Below are positions 16,977 to 25,581 of a stretch of DNA of 64,000 nucleotides, in pieces. Source of the stretch: TC-15 sp034437275 (lineage in GTDB: Bacteria > Chloroflexota > Anaerolineae > Aggregatilineales > Aggregatilineaceae); assembly GCA_034437275.1 (NCBI GenBank), contig DAOTUD010000192.1, forward strand, positions 5,609 through 69,608, read 5' to 3'. The translations under genes were made by a program, and so were the position numbers. Under the pieces are notes generated by a model. It had not been told where the DNA came from. It saw nothing but the letters and a program-made list of their open reading frames with translations, and did not search any database. Numbering within the stretch: the first letter of the stretch is position 1; each line of letters opens with the position of its first letter.

Positions 16977-17641
16977 CAGTTGCTTGCTCCACACATCTCC
17001 AGCGCCTGCCGCGTCAACACCGCGGCCATGGCGCGCCGGTACGCTACGCTCCCGTTGAAATCGCCCGGGGGGTTCACCTCGTGTTCGACGGCTTCAGCGA
17101 CATGCGCGATCCGCGCGTCGTCCAGCGGGCCGCCGATCAACTGGCGGGCAGCATCCGCCAGCCGGGCGTACTCCGGCCAGACGCCGGTCAGCGCGATCCG
17201 GGCATCGCGCACGATGTCCCCTTCGATCTGGAGCACCGCTGCCACCGTGACAATCGGCGCGCTGGCGGGCAGCGCCGACACATCCGCCCGGCCCCAGACC
17301 TGCCCCGCCCCGGCAACCGGCACCTGGACGGCGGACAACCGGCCTGGATTGGCCGCATTCCGGTTCAAGAACGCGGCTAAGGGCTGCGGGGCATCGCCGT
17401 CCCCATCGAAGGCCACCTGTGCATCCAGGGCCAACAGCCCCGCGACCCAGCAGGCGGCCAGTTTCGGCGACATCAATACGCGCTCGACGCTGAAATCGAC
17501 TCGATGCTGCCACGACAGCGCGCGTTTCAACGTCTGGCGCAGCAGTTCCGGCGCAGCGTCCGCGCGGCACAGCGCATCCAGCGATGCCGCCGCCGGGACG
17601 TGCAGCATGGAGTCACGCTCCACAATGTGGGTTTCTGGCAT
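16976..17641 (-). CDS. Shortened FAD-subunit homologue of molybdenum hydroxylase
   Basis: 221 residues from ATG 17641 (MPETHIVERD), which has GAGGAG ten bases upstream. The second half (NPGRLSAVQVPVAG, then ASAPIVTVAAVLQIEGD, DARIALTGVWPEYARL and the C-terminal YRRAMAAVLTRQAL) matches the middle and C-terminal part of CoxM/XdhB flavoproteins. The family usually has ~280-290 residues and begins with an FAD loop of the A-GGT-L type; neither that motif nor much of the N-terminal FAD domain is recognisable here. It may no longer bind FAD. It directly precedes, and overlaps by 1 bp, the fused catalytic gene. Confidence 0.65.
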   Translation of the reverse strand: MPETHIVERDSMLHVPAAASLDALCRADAAPELLRQTLKRALSWQHRVDFSVERVLMSPKLAACWVAGLLALDAQVAFDGDGDAPQPLAAFLNRNAANPGRLSAVQVPVAGAGQVWGRADVSALPASAPIVTVAAVLQIEGDIVRDARIALTGVWPEYARLADAARQLIGGPLDDARIAHVAEAVEHEVNPPGDFNGSVAYRRAMAAVLTRQALEMCGASN

Positions 17642-17655
17642 ATACCTTATTCTCC

Positions 17656-18492
17656 TCATTCATCATCCGATGCGGGCAGGATGGTGATCACCTTGCCTGC
17701 CCCGACACGCATAAAGTTGTCTTCATACTCGTCCTCAAACATGGCGATAGCCTGCGCGCCGGTGCAATGCGATGGCGCGACATTCGCCACTTCCAACTCG
17801 CGGAACTGCCCCAGGATGGCGGTGATTTGCGCTTCACTGCGGCTGCCCAGGTGGAAGCCGCCCAGCACCAGATAGACCGGCCCATCGAACAACGCTTGCA
17901 CGTCGGCCACCATCTGCGCAATGCCTGGATGCGCACATCCCGTGATCACCACCAGTCCGCGCGGGGATTCGATCACCAGGGCTTGCTCGTCGGAGCTGCC
18001 GTCGATCATGCCGGTGGTGTAGATGCCGCTAGTGATCTCCTGGCCAGGTTCGCTCTCGATCACGTCGGTATAGTCGTCGATAGCGCGTTTGATCGAGGAC
18101 GGAAAGGACTCCAGCACGTACACTGGCGGCTGGATATCCTGCTCCAGCAGCGCTGCCAGCCCGCCCACATGATCGCCATGCTGGTGAGACAGCACAATCG
18201 CCTCAATGGCTTCGATATCGACGTCCATCTCCGCCATATTGGACAACAAGATATCGCCATCGCCCCCGGTATCGAACAAAACCGTATGGTCACGATATTC
18301 CACCAGCGCTGAAAAGCCCCAACTGGTCTGCAAATCCAAATTGTAGGGGTTGTTGTCGTAAAGGATGGTAATGGTTAGTTCCTGCTCGTCTTCATCGCCG
18401 ACCTGCTGTGCCTGCACGCGACCACTCGCCCACACCGGCAGCCCCACCGCCAACACCAGCACTCCCAAACTCACTCGCTTTATCCACTGCAT
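17656..18492 (-). CDS. Secreted metallo-beta-lactamase fold protein
   Basis: 278 residues from ATG 18492; the open frame runs further upstream, but the N-terminus MQWIKRVSLGVLVLAVGLPV...VQAQQ is a clear signal peptide and the ATG lies 1 bp after the upstream stop. The metal motif is LSHQHGDHVGG, with GCAHPGI, GGFHLG and SHCTG later. It belongs to the same MBL subgroup as the protein at 12653-13474, but is exported. It sits between the C_GCAxxG gene and the flavin-subunit gene in one operon. Two paralogues, one on each side of the membrane, flank the hydroxylase genes. The substrate is unknown. Confidence 0.82.
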   Translation of the reverse strand: MQWIKRVSLGVLVLAVGLPVWASGRVQAQQVGDEDEQELTITILYDNNPYNLDLQTSWGFSALVEYRDHTVLFDTGGDGDILLSNMAEMDVDIEAIEAIVLSHQHGDHVGGLAALLEQDIQPPVYVLESFPSSIKRAIDDYTDVIESEPGQEITSGIYTTGMIDGSSDEQALVIESPRGLVVITGCAHPGIAQMVADVQALFDGPVYLVLGGFHLGSRSEAQITAILGQFRELEVANVAPSHCTGAQAIAMFEDEYEDNFMRVGAGKVITILPASDDE

Positions 18493-18493
18493 C

Positions 18494-18904
18494 TTACGCC
18501 TCGTCCACAATATCCAACAGCAGGCGCGATGCCCGTTCGACCAGCACAGAACAGGACCCGTGCGCGCGGCGCACATCGCAGCACCGGCAAGCCCCAAACT
18601 GTTCGGCAAATCGATCACGATACCGGGCGGCGAGCTGTTGGCACTTGCTATCACTCTGTTGTACGGAGGTACGACCAAACAACGCCCCGATCAGCAGCAC
18701 GCCGCCACTCAGCGCGCCGCATAGCTCATCACTGGTATTTCCTATCCCACCGCTGAAGCCGGTACTGGCCCGGCGCAGCCAATCATTGACATCGCCCCAC
18801 AGGTATTCCCCCACCGCCACTACAATCGACTCCGAGCAGTGATACCCCTGCCGCATAAAATCCCCGGCCTGCCGGGCCGTCTGTTCGCGTTTATTGCTAC
18901 TCAT
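18494..18904 (-). CDS. C_GCAxxG_C_C family redox protein
   Basis: 136 residues with the family's cysteine pattern: YHCSESIVVAVGEYL, then DELCGALSGGVLLIGALFGR, a Cys in DSKCQQL, CRCCDVRR and a late Cys in SCSVLVE. Several members are annotated as possible redox or metal-binding proteins, but the biochemistry is undefined. The canonical GCAxxG reads LCGALSG here, a slight variant. It is the first gene of the six-gene minus-strand operon ending at 12653. The intergenic region to the divergent XRE regulator gene (18905-19062) probably carries its promoter. Confidence 0.8.
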   Translation of the reverse strand: MSSNKREQTARQAGDFMRQGYHCSESIVVAVGEYLWGDVNDWLRRASTGFSGGIGNTSDELCGALSGGVLLIGALFGRTSVQQSDSKCQQLAARYRDRFAEQFGACRCCDVRRAHGSCSVLVERASRLLLDIVDEA

Positions 18905-19062
18905 TACCGTGAATCTCCCGGACCGCTGGGGAAGGAACAGGGATGTAACCCAAAATGCATAATTGGCACCTCCAACCTGCCGCTATCGTAACACTTTAGT
19001 ACACAACGAACAACTATTATGATACAATTCCGGCGTCTGAAGGCACTACCCTGGGAGGGATT
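18905..19062. promoter_or_regulatory. Divergent promoter region, hydroxylase operon and XRE-cupin gene
   Basis: 158 bp between two divergent starts. On the plus strand TACAAT at 19023 is a likely -10 for the regulator gene. On the minus strand TATGCAT near 18955-18962 is a weak candidate. The placement suggests the XRE-cupin protein may control one or both directions. Confidence 0.4.
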
Positions 19063-19647
19063 GTGAGCAAGCTATCGGAACCCAATGTAGGCCAATGTAT
19101 CAGAAAGCTGCGCGAAACGCGCAAGCTGTCGCTGCGGGCGCTGGCCAAACACTGCGGGCTATCCGCCAACGCGATCAGCCGCATTGAGCGGGGCGAAAAC
19201 TCCCCGACCGTATCCACCTTGCACATGCTGGCGACTGCGTTAGAAGTGCCCATCACCGACTTTTTCGAGATGCCCCAGGCGCGGACGACGGTCGTGGTCC
19301 GCCGTGACCAACGGCTGCAATCGGAGGGGGACGGGGTGATCATGCAAAGCCTGGGCACCGGGCTGCGTCGCCAACAACTGGAGCCGTTCCTGGTCCACAT
19401 TGCGCCGGGGACCAGCAGCAAGAACACGCCGATCACGCATTCGGGCCAGGAATTCGTGTACTGCCTGAAGGGCATCGTTCACTACAAAATCGCGGACCAG
19501 CAGTATACCCTGGAAGCGGGCGACAGCCTGCTCTTCGAAGCCACGCAGCCCCATACGTTCCACACTCCGGATACTACGCCGGCGCAGATCGTGCTGGTGT
19601 TCTATGCCAGTCACCAGGCCCGGGCACACCATCTGCGGGCGGATTAG
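19063..19647 (+). CDS. XRE-family transcriptional regulator with C-terminal cupin
   Basis: 194 residues from a GTG start with GGGAGG just upstream. The N-terminal HTH (CIRKLRETRKLSLRALAKHC...ISRIERGENSPTVSTL) is a lambda-repressor type domain. The C-terminal half is a small cupin (HSGQEFVYCLKGIVHY and GDSLLFEATQPHTFH), the layout of sensors for small ligands such as polyamines, amino acids or organic acids. It diverges from the molybdenum hydroxylase operon and is its best candidate regulator. Its 3' end overlaps the convergent exonuclease III gene by 4 bp. Confidence 0.85.
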   Translation: MSKLSEPNVGQCIRKLRETRKLSLRALAKHCGLSANAISRIERGENSPTVSTLHMLATALEVPITDFFEMPQARTTVVVRRDQRLQSEGDGVIMQSLGTGLRRQQLEPFLVHIAPGTSSKNTPITHSGQEFVYCLKGIVHYKIADQQYTLEAGDSLLFEATQPHTFHTPDTTPAQIVLVFYASHQARAHHLRAD

Positions 19648-20423
19648 CGCGTCAGGGTCAGGCTGATCGGGCAGTGATCGGACCCCATGACATCCGCATG
19701 GATCGCGGCGTTGTGCACGCGCTCGCGCAGGTCGGACGTGATGAAGAAGTAGTCGATCCGCCAGCCGAGATTACGCTCGCGTGAATTGCGCCAGTAGGGC
19801 CACCAGGTGTACGCGCCGGTCAGGTCGGGATGCAGTTCGCGGAAAATGTCGATGTAACCCTCGGCGAGCACTTGATCGATCCAGGCGCGCTCCTCGGGCA
19901 AAAACCCGGTGTTCTTTTCGTTCTGCTGGGGCCGCGCCAGATCGATCGTGCGGTGCGCGGTATTGACATCACCACAGAAAATCACCGCCCTACCCTCGTC
20001 ACGCAGCCGGTTACAAGTGGCCAGAAAAGCGTCATAGTAGGCCAGTTTGAACGGCACCCGGCTGTTGTCACGGCCCCCGTTGGGGAAGTACGCGGTCACC
20101 AACACGAAATCATCATACCCGGCGATGATCGTCCGGCCCTCGCTGTCGTATTCGTCGATCTCCAACCCGATCTGCACCCAGTCGGGTTCGTGCCTGGAAA
20201 AGAGCGCCACGCCGCTGTAGCCCTTCCGTTCGGCAGCCGCCCAATAGGTATGATAGCCGGGCGGTTGGCGCAGTTCGGGTTCGAGTTGGTCGGGCGATGC
20301 CTTTGTCTCCTGCACACACAGCACGTCCGGCTCCGTCTGTTCGAGCCACTCCAGAAACCCTTTGCGCTGCACCGCGCGAATCCCATTGACGTTCCAGTTG
20401 TAAAGCTGTAGCATTTCGGTCAT
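19644..20423 (-). CDS. Exonuclease III (AP endonuclease, EEP family)
   Basis: 259 residues from ATG 20423 (MTEMLQLYNWNVNG), preceded by AAGGGGCC; the frame is open further up without family similarity. Motifs are NWNVNGIRAV, LCVQETKA, VFCGDVNTAHR-like GDVNTAHRTIDL, the WWPYWRNSRERNLGWRIDYF block and the terminal GSDHCPISL. These are the Mg2+-binding and catalytic residues of the exodeoxyribonuclease III/Xth family, which cut DNA at abasic sites and trim 3' ends in base excision repair. Length is normal. A minus-strand TATAAT lies at 20463-20468. Confidence 0.92.
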   Translation of the reverse strand: MTEMLQLYNWNVNGIRAVQRKGFLEWLEQTEPDVLCVQETKASPDQLEPELRQPPGYHTYWAAAERKGYSGVALFSRHEPDWVQIGLEIDEYDSEGRTIIAGYDDFVLVTAYFPNGGRDNSRVPFKLAYYDAFLATCNRLRDEGRAVIFCGDVNTAHRTIDLARPQQNEKNTGFLPEERAWIDQVLAEGYIDIFRELHPDLTGAYTWWPYWRNSRERNLGWRIDYFFITSDLRERVHNAAIHADVMGSDHCPISLTLTR

Positions 20424-20669
20424 TCTGGCCCCTTTCCGGCCAAGCCAAACCTCGAGGTACGCATTATAGCACGCACCGGATTCACCACCGGATCGCAAAA
20501 CGGCAGACTTCGCAACTTCGCCCAGCGTTGTTCGTAATTTCAACATGGAGGGAACAGTGGTTTTTTGGATTACCGATGATAAAATTGATCCGCCGTATCC
20601 AAACAAAGACAAATCGGCTGGCCAATCCAATCCAGTGCATGGACTTACCTCGTTGATTAAGGGGGAAAT

Positions 20670-23600
20670 ATGATCAAAACGCGAATACGCAAAATTTTAC
20701 GCGATGTGTGGGCGCGCAAAGGGCGCACGCTGCTCGTCTCAGCGGCGATCTTCATCGGCGTGGCCGGCACCATCGCGCTGTTCTCGATGAGCGACATCAT
20801 CGTCAGCCAGCTCGAAGAGGACATCAAAGAAGAAGAGCTGGCGATGGCGCAAATGGCGATCACCGGCAATCCCGATATCCAGCTCAACAATGCGCTCTAT
20901 CTCCAAATCCTCCAGAATCATCCCGAACTGCCGGGGATAACGTCCGTGATGGGCGGCATGGAGGACAACCCGGTCTCCTTCAAGGTGCAGCCCGGTGACG
21001 AAGATTTCGAAGACGCGACCTTGCAGGCCTACGCCATCTGGAACGGCGATCCGGACAACCCGCAACTGATCCCGGTCTTTGGCAAGGAAGACGACCAGGA
21101 GTACACGGCCCCGATCGAACCGCTGCGCTTACTCGAGGGCAGTTACCCCACCGACGACCCCGCCCAGAAGGAAATCGCGGTCGAAAAGCGCATGGCGGAC
21201 AAATTCGACCTGAGCGTCGGCCAGACGATCTACTTCCGCCCGGTGAGCGCCTCGGCAGGCCCAATGGGGAGCGCAGGCAGCGCCAGCGATGACAGCCCGG
21301 ATGGCAGCGACGATGCCACCGCTGGTGACGGACTGGACGCGTGGACCATCTCCGGGATCGTGTTCGATGCCTACGCCCTCACGCCGGACAGCGGGGTCTA
21401 TACCACGCTCGACAAAGCCAACTACCTGGCAGGCCGCACTGGATTTGACAACATCTGGGTCCGTTTCAATACCTTTAGCATCGCAGAAGACGAATACGAC
21501 ACGCTCCAGCGCATCGTCTCTACGCTGGGGAATGAGGAAAACCGGGTGAAGGGCATCGACCAAGACGCCGATTCACAACCCTACACCATCGTCTTCTCCG
21601 AACTTCAGGACCCGAAAAACAGCCCGCTGATCATGCAGGCCCAACAGATCAGCAACCTGATGGGCGCGCTGGCGCTCATGGCGTTGATCGTGTCCGGCTT
21701 CCTGGTCGTCAACGTAATCACATCGCTGGTGGTCGAACAACGGCGGCAGATCGGCGTCATGAAATCGATCGGCGCAACCCGGCTGGATAACTTCCTGATA
21801 TACTCTGGGATCGCGTTCGCCTATGGTGTAATCGGGGTGATCCCCGGGGTGTTGGTCGGCATTCCCGGCGGCGACGCGGCGGCTGACGCCCTCGCGCCCG
21901 AACTCAACACACTGCTGGGCGAAGGTTTTAACTATTCCCCCTTCTCGATCCTGCTGGGGGTGGTGATCGGGCTGCTGGTGCCGGTCATCGCCTCGATTAT
22001 CCCGGTCTTTAACGGCACGCGGGTCCAGATTCTCGACGCGATGACCGACCTGGGGATTGACGCGAACTACGGCTCGGGGCCAATCGCCAAGCTGATCGAG
22101 CGACTGCCGATCCCGATCACAATCCGGCAGGGGTTAAGCAACGTCAGCCTGAAGAAAAGCCGGCTGGCCTTTACTGTGCTGACGCTGGCGATTGCCGCCG
22201 GGGCGTTTATGGGCATCTTCGCCATTTTCGAGTCCTTCACGGGCGGCATCTCGTCTTACATCGACACCTTCAACATCGACATTGCCATCGGCCCGCTTGA
22301 GGCCCGCGATCCGGACGAGTTCGAAGCCATCATGCGGGAGAACTTCCAAACCGCCGACACGAACTACATCGACACCGTCGAACCCCTGCTGCAATTGCAG
22401 GTCAAGTTTGAAGGCTACGATCCGGGCATTTCCCCCTTCGGCCCGCCCGGCATCTTCGCGTTTGGGTACGATGTGGAGAGTTCCACCCCGGGGTTCAACT
22501 TCGAGATCGACGAGGGAGCAGGACTCAATGCTGAGAATAAAGATACCGGGATTATCTTTTCCAGCGCCCTGGCCAACCACATGGAGGTTGAAGTCGATGA
22601 CAGCGTCGGGCTTAAGCTGGCGAATGGTGTAATCAAAAAGCTCACCGTCGTGGGCATCTCTGAGTTTCCGATTGATCAGGCCTGGATCCACTGGGAAACG
22701 CTGGCCGACGCCGCCGGGTACAGCTACGATACCATCATCCGTCCCTCGGCAGCGACCGACCAGATTTACACCGCACTGGAACCGGGCAACGGCGGCAGCG
22801 CCCCGCGCATCCCCTACCTGGAATATGCCAGCTACCTCACGGTGGACGGATACGAGAGCGCCAGCGACCAGCCAGGCACGCTCGTGCTGGGGCTGACCTC
22901 GCGCGCCGAAGACGCCTTCGCCATGACCGGGGGTGACTTCTTCGCCATCAACAGCGATGTAGAACAGGGCCCCCAGGCCAACGGGGTCATCATCAGCCGG
23001 GCCATAGCCGACAAAGGCGACTACGAGGTCGGGCAGACCCTCGAACTCACATCGCTGTCTCCGCTGGGCCAGCAGATAGGCCCATTCTTGGGCGCAGAAA
23101 CCGAATACGAAATCGTCGGCATCTTCGCGCCGCCGGACCGGCTGGTTAATCCGATGCTGCCCGCCGATTTCATCGGTATGTATGCGCCCGACCTGGAACT
23201 GCTGGATGGTTTTCTGCCCATCCCCGTCCAGGCTGCCGACTTCATCAAGTACGCGACCTATGCCTCAGCGGACGGCTACTCCGGTATGCTGCCGGGTAAC
23301 ATGGTGCCGGTCATGGGCCTGACGCCGCGCATGAGCACGCTGCTCCCCTTCGGTCCCGACGATGGCAGCTTCTTTGCCGTTAGCGAAACAGCGGCGGCGG
23401 GTGAACCGCAGGCCAACGGCGTGGTGATCAGCCGGGGCATACAGGAACAGGGTGGCTATACCGTTGGCGATACCATCACGCTCACCCCGCTAGGCGAAAC
23501 AGACCCCCAGGAATACGAGATTGTTGGCGTGTTTGACACCCCCGACATGCTCGCGCAAGGAACGGGTGTTGAATTCGACTTTGTTGGGATGTTCTGGCGC

Positions 23601-24203
23601 GACCTGACGCTGCTTGACGGGGCGAAGGTCAGTTCCAAGCCGCGCCCGCAGTTCTACTCGATCATCACCCCGCTGGAAGACCCCAGCGCGGATGAGTTAG
23701 ACGACATCATCAACGATATCAACGACACGCTGGCCGCGAAAAGCATCCCGACCTTCTCGCTGAACTTCGTCGACCTGACCAACCAGATTCTGCAAGCCTT
23801 CACGATCATCCAGACCATCCTCAGCGCAGTCGCGTTCCTGATCGCGATCGTCGGCGCGTTGGGGCTGCTCACCACGCTCTCGATGAGCGTCTACGAACGC
23901 CAGAAGGAGATCGGCGTGATGCGCTCGATTGGGGCCGGCTCGACCACTATCGCCCTGCAATTCCTGACCGAGGGGCTGGTGGTGGGGGTGATCGCGTGGC
24001 TGGTCGGCATCCCCTTGATGCTCCTGACGCAGTTCGTGCTGCTGGAAGTCGTGAACGCGCGCGATCTGTTCCCGATGGAGTTCTCGCTCACGGCAACGCT
24101 GATCGGTCTGGCAGGGATGCTGGTCATCACGACGCTGGCCAGCCTGTGGCCGTCGATTGCTGCCTCGCGCAAGACCGTATCGGACATTCTGCGCTACCAG
24201 TAA
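20670..24203 (+). CDS. Very large FtsX/MacB-type ABC permease with duplicated extracytoplasmic domain
   Basis: 1177 residues from ATG 20670 (AGGGGG upstream). It has a first membrane anchor (LLVSAAIFIGVAGTIALFSM) and two FtsX-type four-helix blocks, one near residues 325-460 with EQRRQIGVMKSIGAT and one at the C-terminus with YERQKEIGVMRSIGA. A further helix lies near 490. Between them lie two extracytoplasmic modules that resemble each other: QANGVIISRAIADKGDYEVG...YEIVGIF and QANGVVISRGIQEQGGYTVG...YEIVGVF. MacB-like permeases act as mechanotransmitters or export lipids and peptides with a separate ATPase. No ATPase gene is adjacent. A terminator follows at 24233. Confidence 0.82.
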   Translation: MIKTRIRKILRDVWARKGRTLLVSAAIFIGVAGTIALFSMSDIIVSQLEEDIKEEELAMAQMAITGNPDIQLNNALYLQILQNHPELPGITSVMGGMEDNPVSFKVQPGDEDFEDATLQAYAIWNGDPDNPQLIPVFGKEDDQEYTAPIEPLRLLEGSYPTDDPAQKEIAVEKRMADKFDLSVGQTIYFRPVSASAGPMGSAGSASDDSPDGSDDATAGDGLDAWTISGIVFDAYALTPDSGVYTTLDKANYLAGRTGFDNIWVRFNTFSIAEDEYDTLQRIVSTLGNEENRVKGIDQDADSQPYTIVFSELQDPKNSPLIMQAQQISNLMGALALMALIVSGFLVVNVITSLVVEQRRQIGVMKSIGATRLDNFLIYSGIAFAYGVIGVIPGVLVGIPGGDAAADALAPELNTLLGEGFNYSPFSILLGVVIGLLVPVIASIIPVFNGTRVQILDAMTDLGIDANYGSGPIAKLIERLPIPITIRQGLSNVSLKKSRLAFTVLTLAIAAGAFMGIFAIFESFTGGISSYIDTFNIDIAIGPLEARDPDEFEAIMRENFQTADTNYIDTVEPLLQLQVKFEGYDPGISPFGPPGIFAFGYDVESSTPGFNFEIDEGAGLNAENKDTGIIFSSALANHMEVEVDDSVGLKLANGVIKKLTVVGISEFPIDQAWIHWETLADAAGYSYDTIIRPSAATDQIYTALEPGNGGSAPRIPYLEYASYLTVDGYESASDQPGTLVLGLTSRAEDAFAMTGGDFFAINSDVEQGPQANGVIISRAIADKGDYEVGQTLELTSLSPLGQQIGPFLGAETEYEIVGIFAPPDRLVNPMLPADFIGMYAPDLELLDGFLPIPVQAADFIKYATYASADGYSGMLPGNMVPVMGLTPRMSTLLPFGPDDGSFFAVSETAAAGEPQANGVVISRGIQEQGGYTVGDTITLTPLGETDPQEYEIVGVFDTPDMLAQGTGVEFDFVGMFWRDLTLLDGAKVSSKPRPQFYSIITPLEDPSADELDDIINDINDTLAAKSIPTFSLNFVDLTNQILQAFTIIQTILSAVAFLIAIVGALGLLTTLSMSVYERQKEIGVMRSIGAGSTTIALQFLTEGLVVGVIAWLVGIPLMLLTQFVLLEVVNARDLFPMEFSLTATLIGLAGMLVITTLASLWPSIAASRKTVSDILRYQ

Positions 24204-24232
24204 TTGCGCGTGGTCTGTGTTTCTGTCCACCA

Positions 24233-24264
24233 AGCACCCGCCCAAGCCGGTGGGTGCTTTTTTT
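24233..24264 (+). terminator. Intrinsic terminator after the FtsX-type permease
   Basis: Stem AGCACCC / GGGTGCT, extended inside by GCC/GGT, followed by a run of seven or more T. Confidence 0.92.
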
Positions 24265-24283
24265 GTCGCGTTAACGACCAAAG

Positions 24284-24289
24284 TATAAT
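24284..24289 (+). promoter_or_regulatory. TATAAT -10 box for the cNMP-histidine kinase gene
   Basis: A perfect TATAAT 27 bp before the ATG at 24316, directly after the terminator. No strong -35 is seen at 17 bp. Confidence 0.6.
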
Positions 24290-24315
24290 GGGGCATAAGC
24301 GAACAGGAGCGATAC

Positions 24316-25563
24316 ATGACCAAACTATCTCCGGAAAAACTGGAACAGCTTTACGACGCACAACTGGCCGAAACCGAATTGTTTGCCGAACCCAACGATC
24401 TGCAACTGCTGCAACTGCTGGCCGCTATCGACCGCGACCGGCTGGCGGAGATGATGACGGAAGCCAACTACGAGGCCGGCGAGTTCATTTTTCATGAGAA
24501 CGAAGAGGGCAACGCCCTGTATTTGATCTGGGCCGGACGGGTCGCGGTCATCAAAGGCGACATCGAGAAACCGACTGTTCTGGGCTATCGCGGACCAGGG
24601 GAAACCATTGGCGAGATGACGCTGCTCGATGACCAGCCGCGCTCGGCGTCGGTCGTGGCGCTGGAAGACGTGCGCCTGCTGCGCGTCAGCCGCGCGGCCT
24701 TTCATGGCTGGCTGGACAGCACCCCGGCCATCGGCAAAACGATCATGGCGCTGCTGAGTAACCGGCTTCGGGCGGCTGACACAGTGCGCACCGCCGACGA
24801 CCAGATGGAGCGCCAGCTTGTGCGGCAGGTGTCCAGATTACAAACCGAAAAAGAGCACCTGCTCGAACTCCAGCGCGTGCGGCAGGAAACCAGCGACCTG
24901 GTCGTGCACGATCTACGTAATCCGCTGGGTGTGATCGCCGGGGCATTGAATATGCTGGAAGTGGTGCTACCCACCGAGGTATTGACGGATAACCGGGATA
25001 TCCTCGACCTGGCGCTCTCCGCCTGTAACCGGATGCAGCGCCTGGTCGAGTCGCTGCTGGATGTCGCCCGGCTGGACACCGGCGAAATGGGGCTAACACT
25101 CGCCGAAACAGACCTGTGCCCCCTGCTCCGGGATGCGCCTGACCGGGCGGCGCTCTCCGCCAAAAATCGGCAGGTAACGCTTGAGGCCCGGTTCCCGAAC
25201 AAACTGCCGGCCATCGTGATCGATGCGGAGAAAATGGAGCGCGTGCTGGCCAACCTGATCGATAACGCGATCAAGTACACGCCGGCAGGCGGCACCATCA
25301 CCCTGAACGCCCAAGCCGAGGATGACGGGCTGGTGATCAGCGTGACGGACAGCGGGCCGGGCATCCCCGCCGAAGACCGGGAACGCATCTTCAAGCGCTT
25401 CGCCCAGGGGCAGCCCAGCGAAGGCGGCCAGCGCCAGCGGCGCGGCTTCGGGCTGGGGCTAACCTTCTGCAAGCTAACCATCGAAGCGCACGGTGGCGCG
25501 ATCTGGGCCGAAGAGGGGCCGAACGGCACCGGCAGCCGCTTCGTGTTTACGCTGCCTTTCTAG
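24316..25563 (+). CDS. Soluble sensor histidine kinase with N-terminal cyclic-nucleotide-binding domain
   Basis: 415 residues, no membrane segment. Residues ~35-150 form a cNMP-binding (CRP-like) beta barrel (GEFIFHENEEGNALYLIWAG; GETIGEMTLLDDQPRSASV, with the RSA/E phosphate-cassette pattern). A coiled-coil linker (MERQLVRQVSRLQTEKEHLLE) leads into the kinase: H-box VVHDLRNPLGVIAG, N-box NLIDNAIKYTP, G1 DSGPGIPAEDRERIFKRF and G2 GFGLGLTFCKL. It is likely a cytosolic kinase that reads cAMP or another ligand and passes phosphate to a response regulator. None is adjacent; the receiver protein at 39891 is a possible but unlinked partner. Confidence 0.87.
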   Translation: MTKLSPEKLEQLYDAQLAETELFAEPNDLQLLQLLAAIDRDRLAEMMTEANYEAGEFIFHENEEGNALYLIWAGRVAVIKGDIEKPTVLGYRGPGETIGEMTLLDDQPRSASVVALEDVRLLRVSRAAFHGWLDSTPAIGKTIMALLSNRLRAADTVRTADDQMERQLVRQVSRLQTEKEHLLELQRVRQETSDLVVHDLRNPLGVIAGALNMLEVVLPTEVLTDNRDILDLALSACNRMQRLVESLLDVARLDTGEMGLTLAETDLCPLLRDAPDRAALSAKNRQVTLEARFPNKLPAIVIDAEKMERVLANLIDNAIKYTPAGGTITLNAQAEDDGLVISVTDSGPGIPAEDRERIFKRFAQGQPSEGGQRQRRGFGLGLTFCKLTIEAHGGAIWAEEGPNGTGSRFVFTLPF

Positions 25564-25581
25564 CGCACTGTGCGCGGCCCC

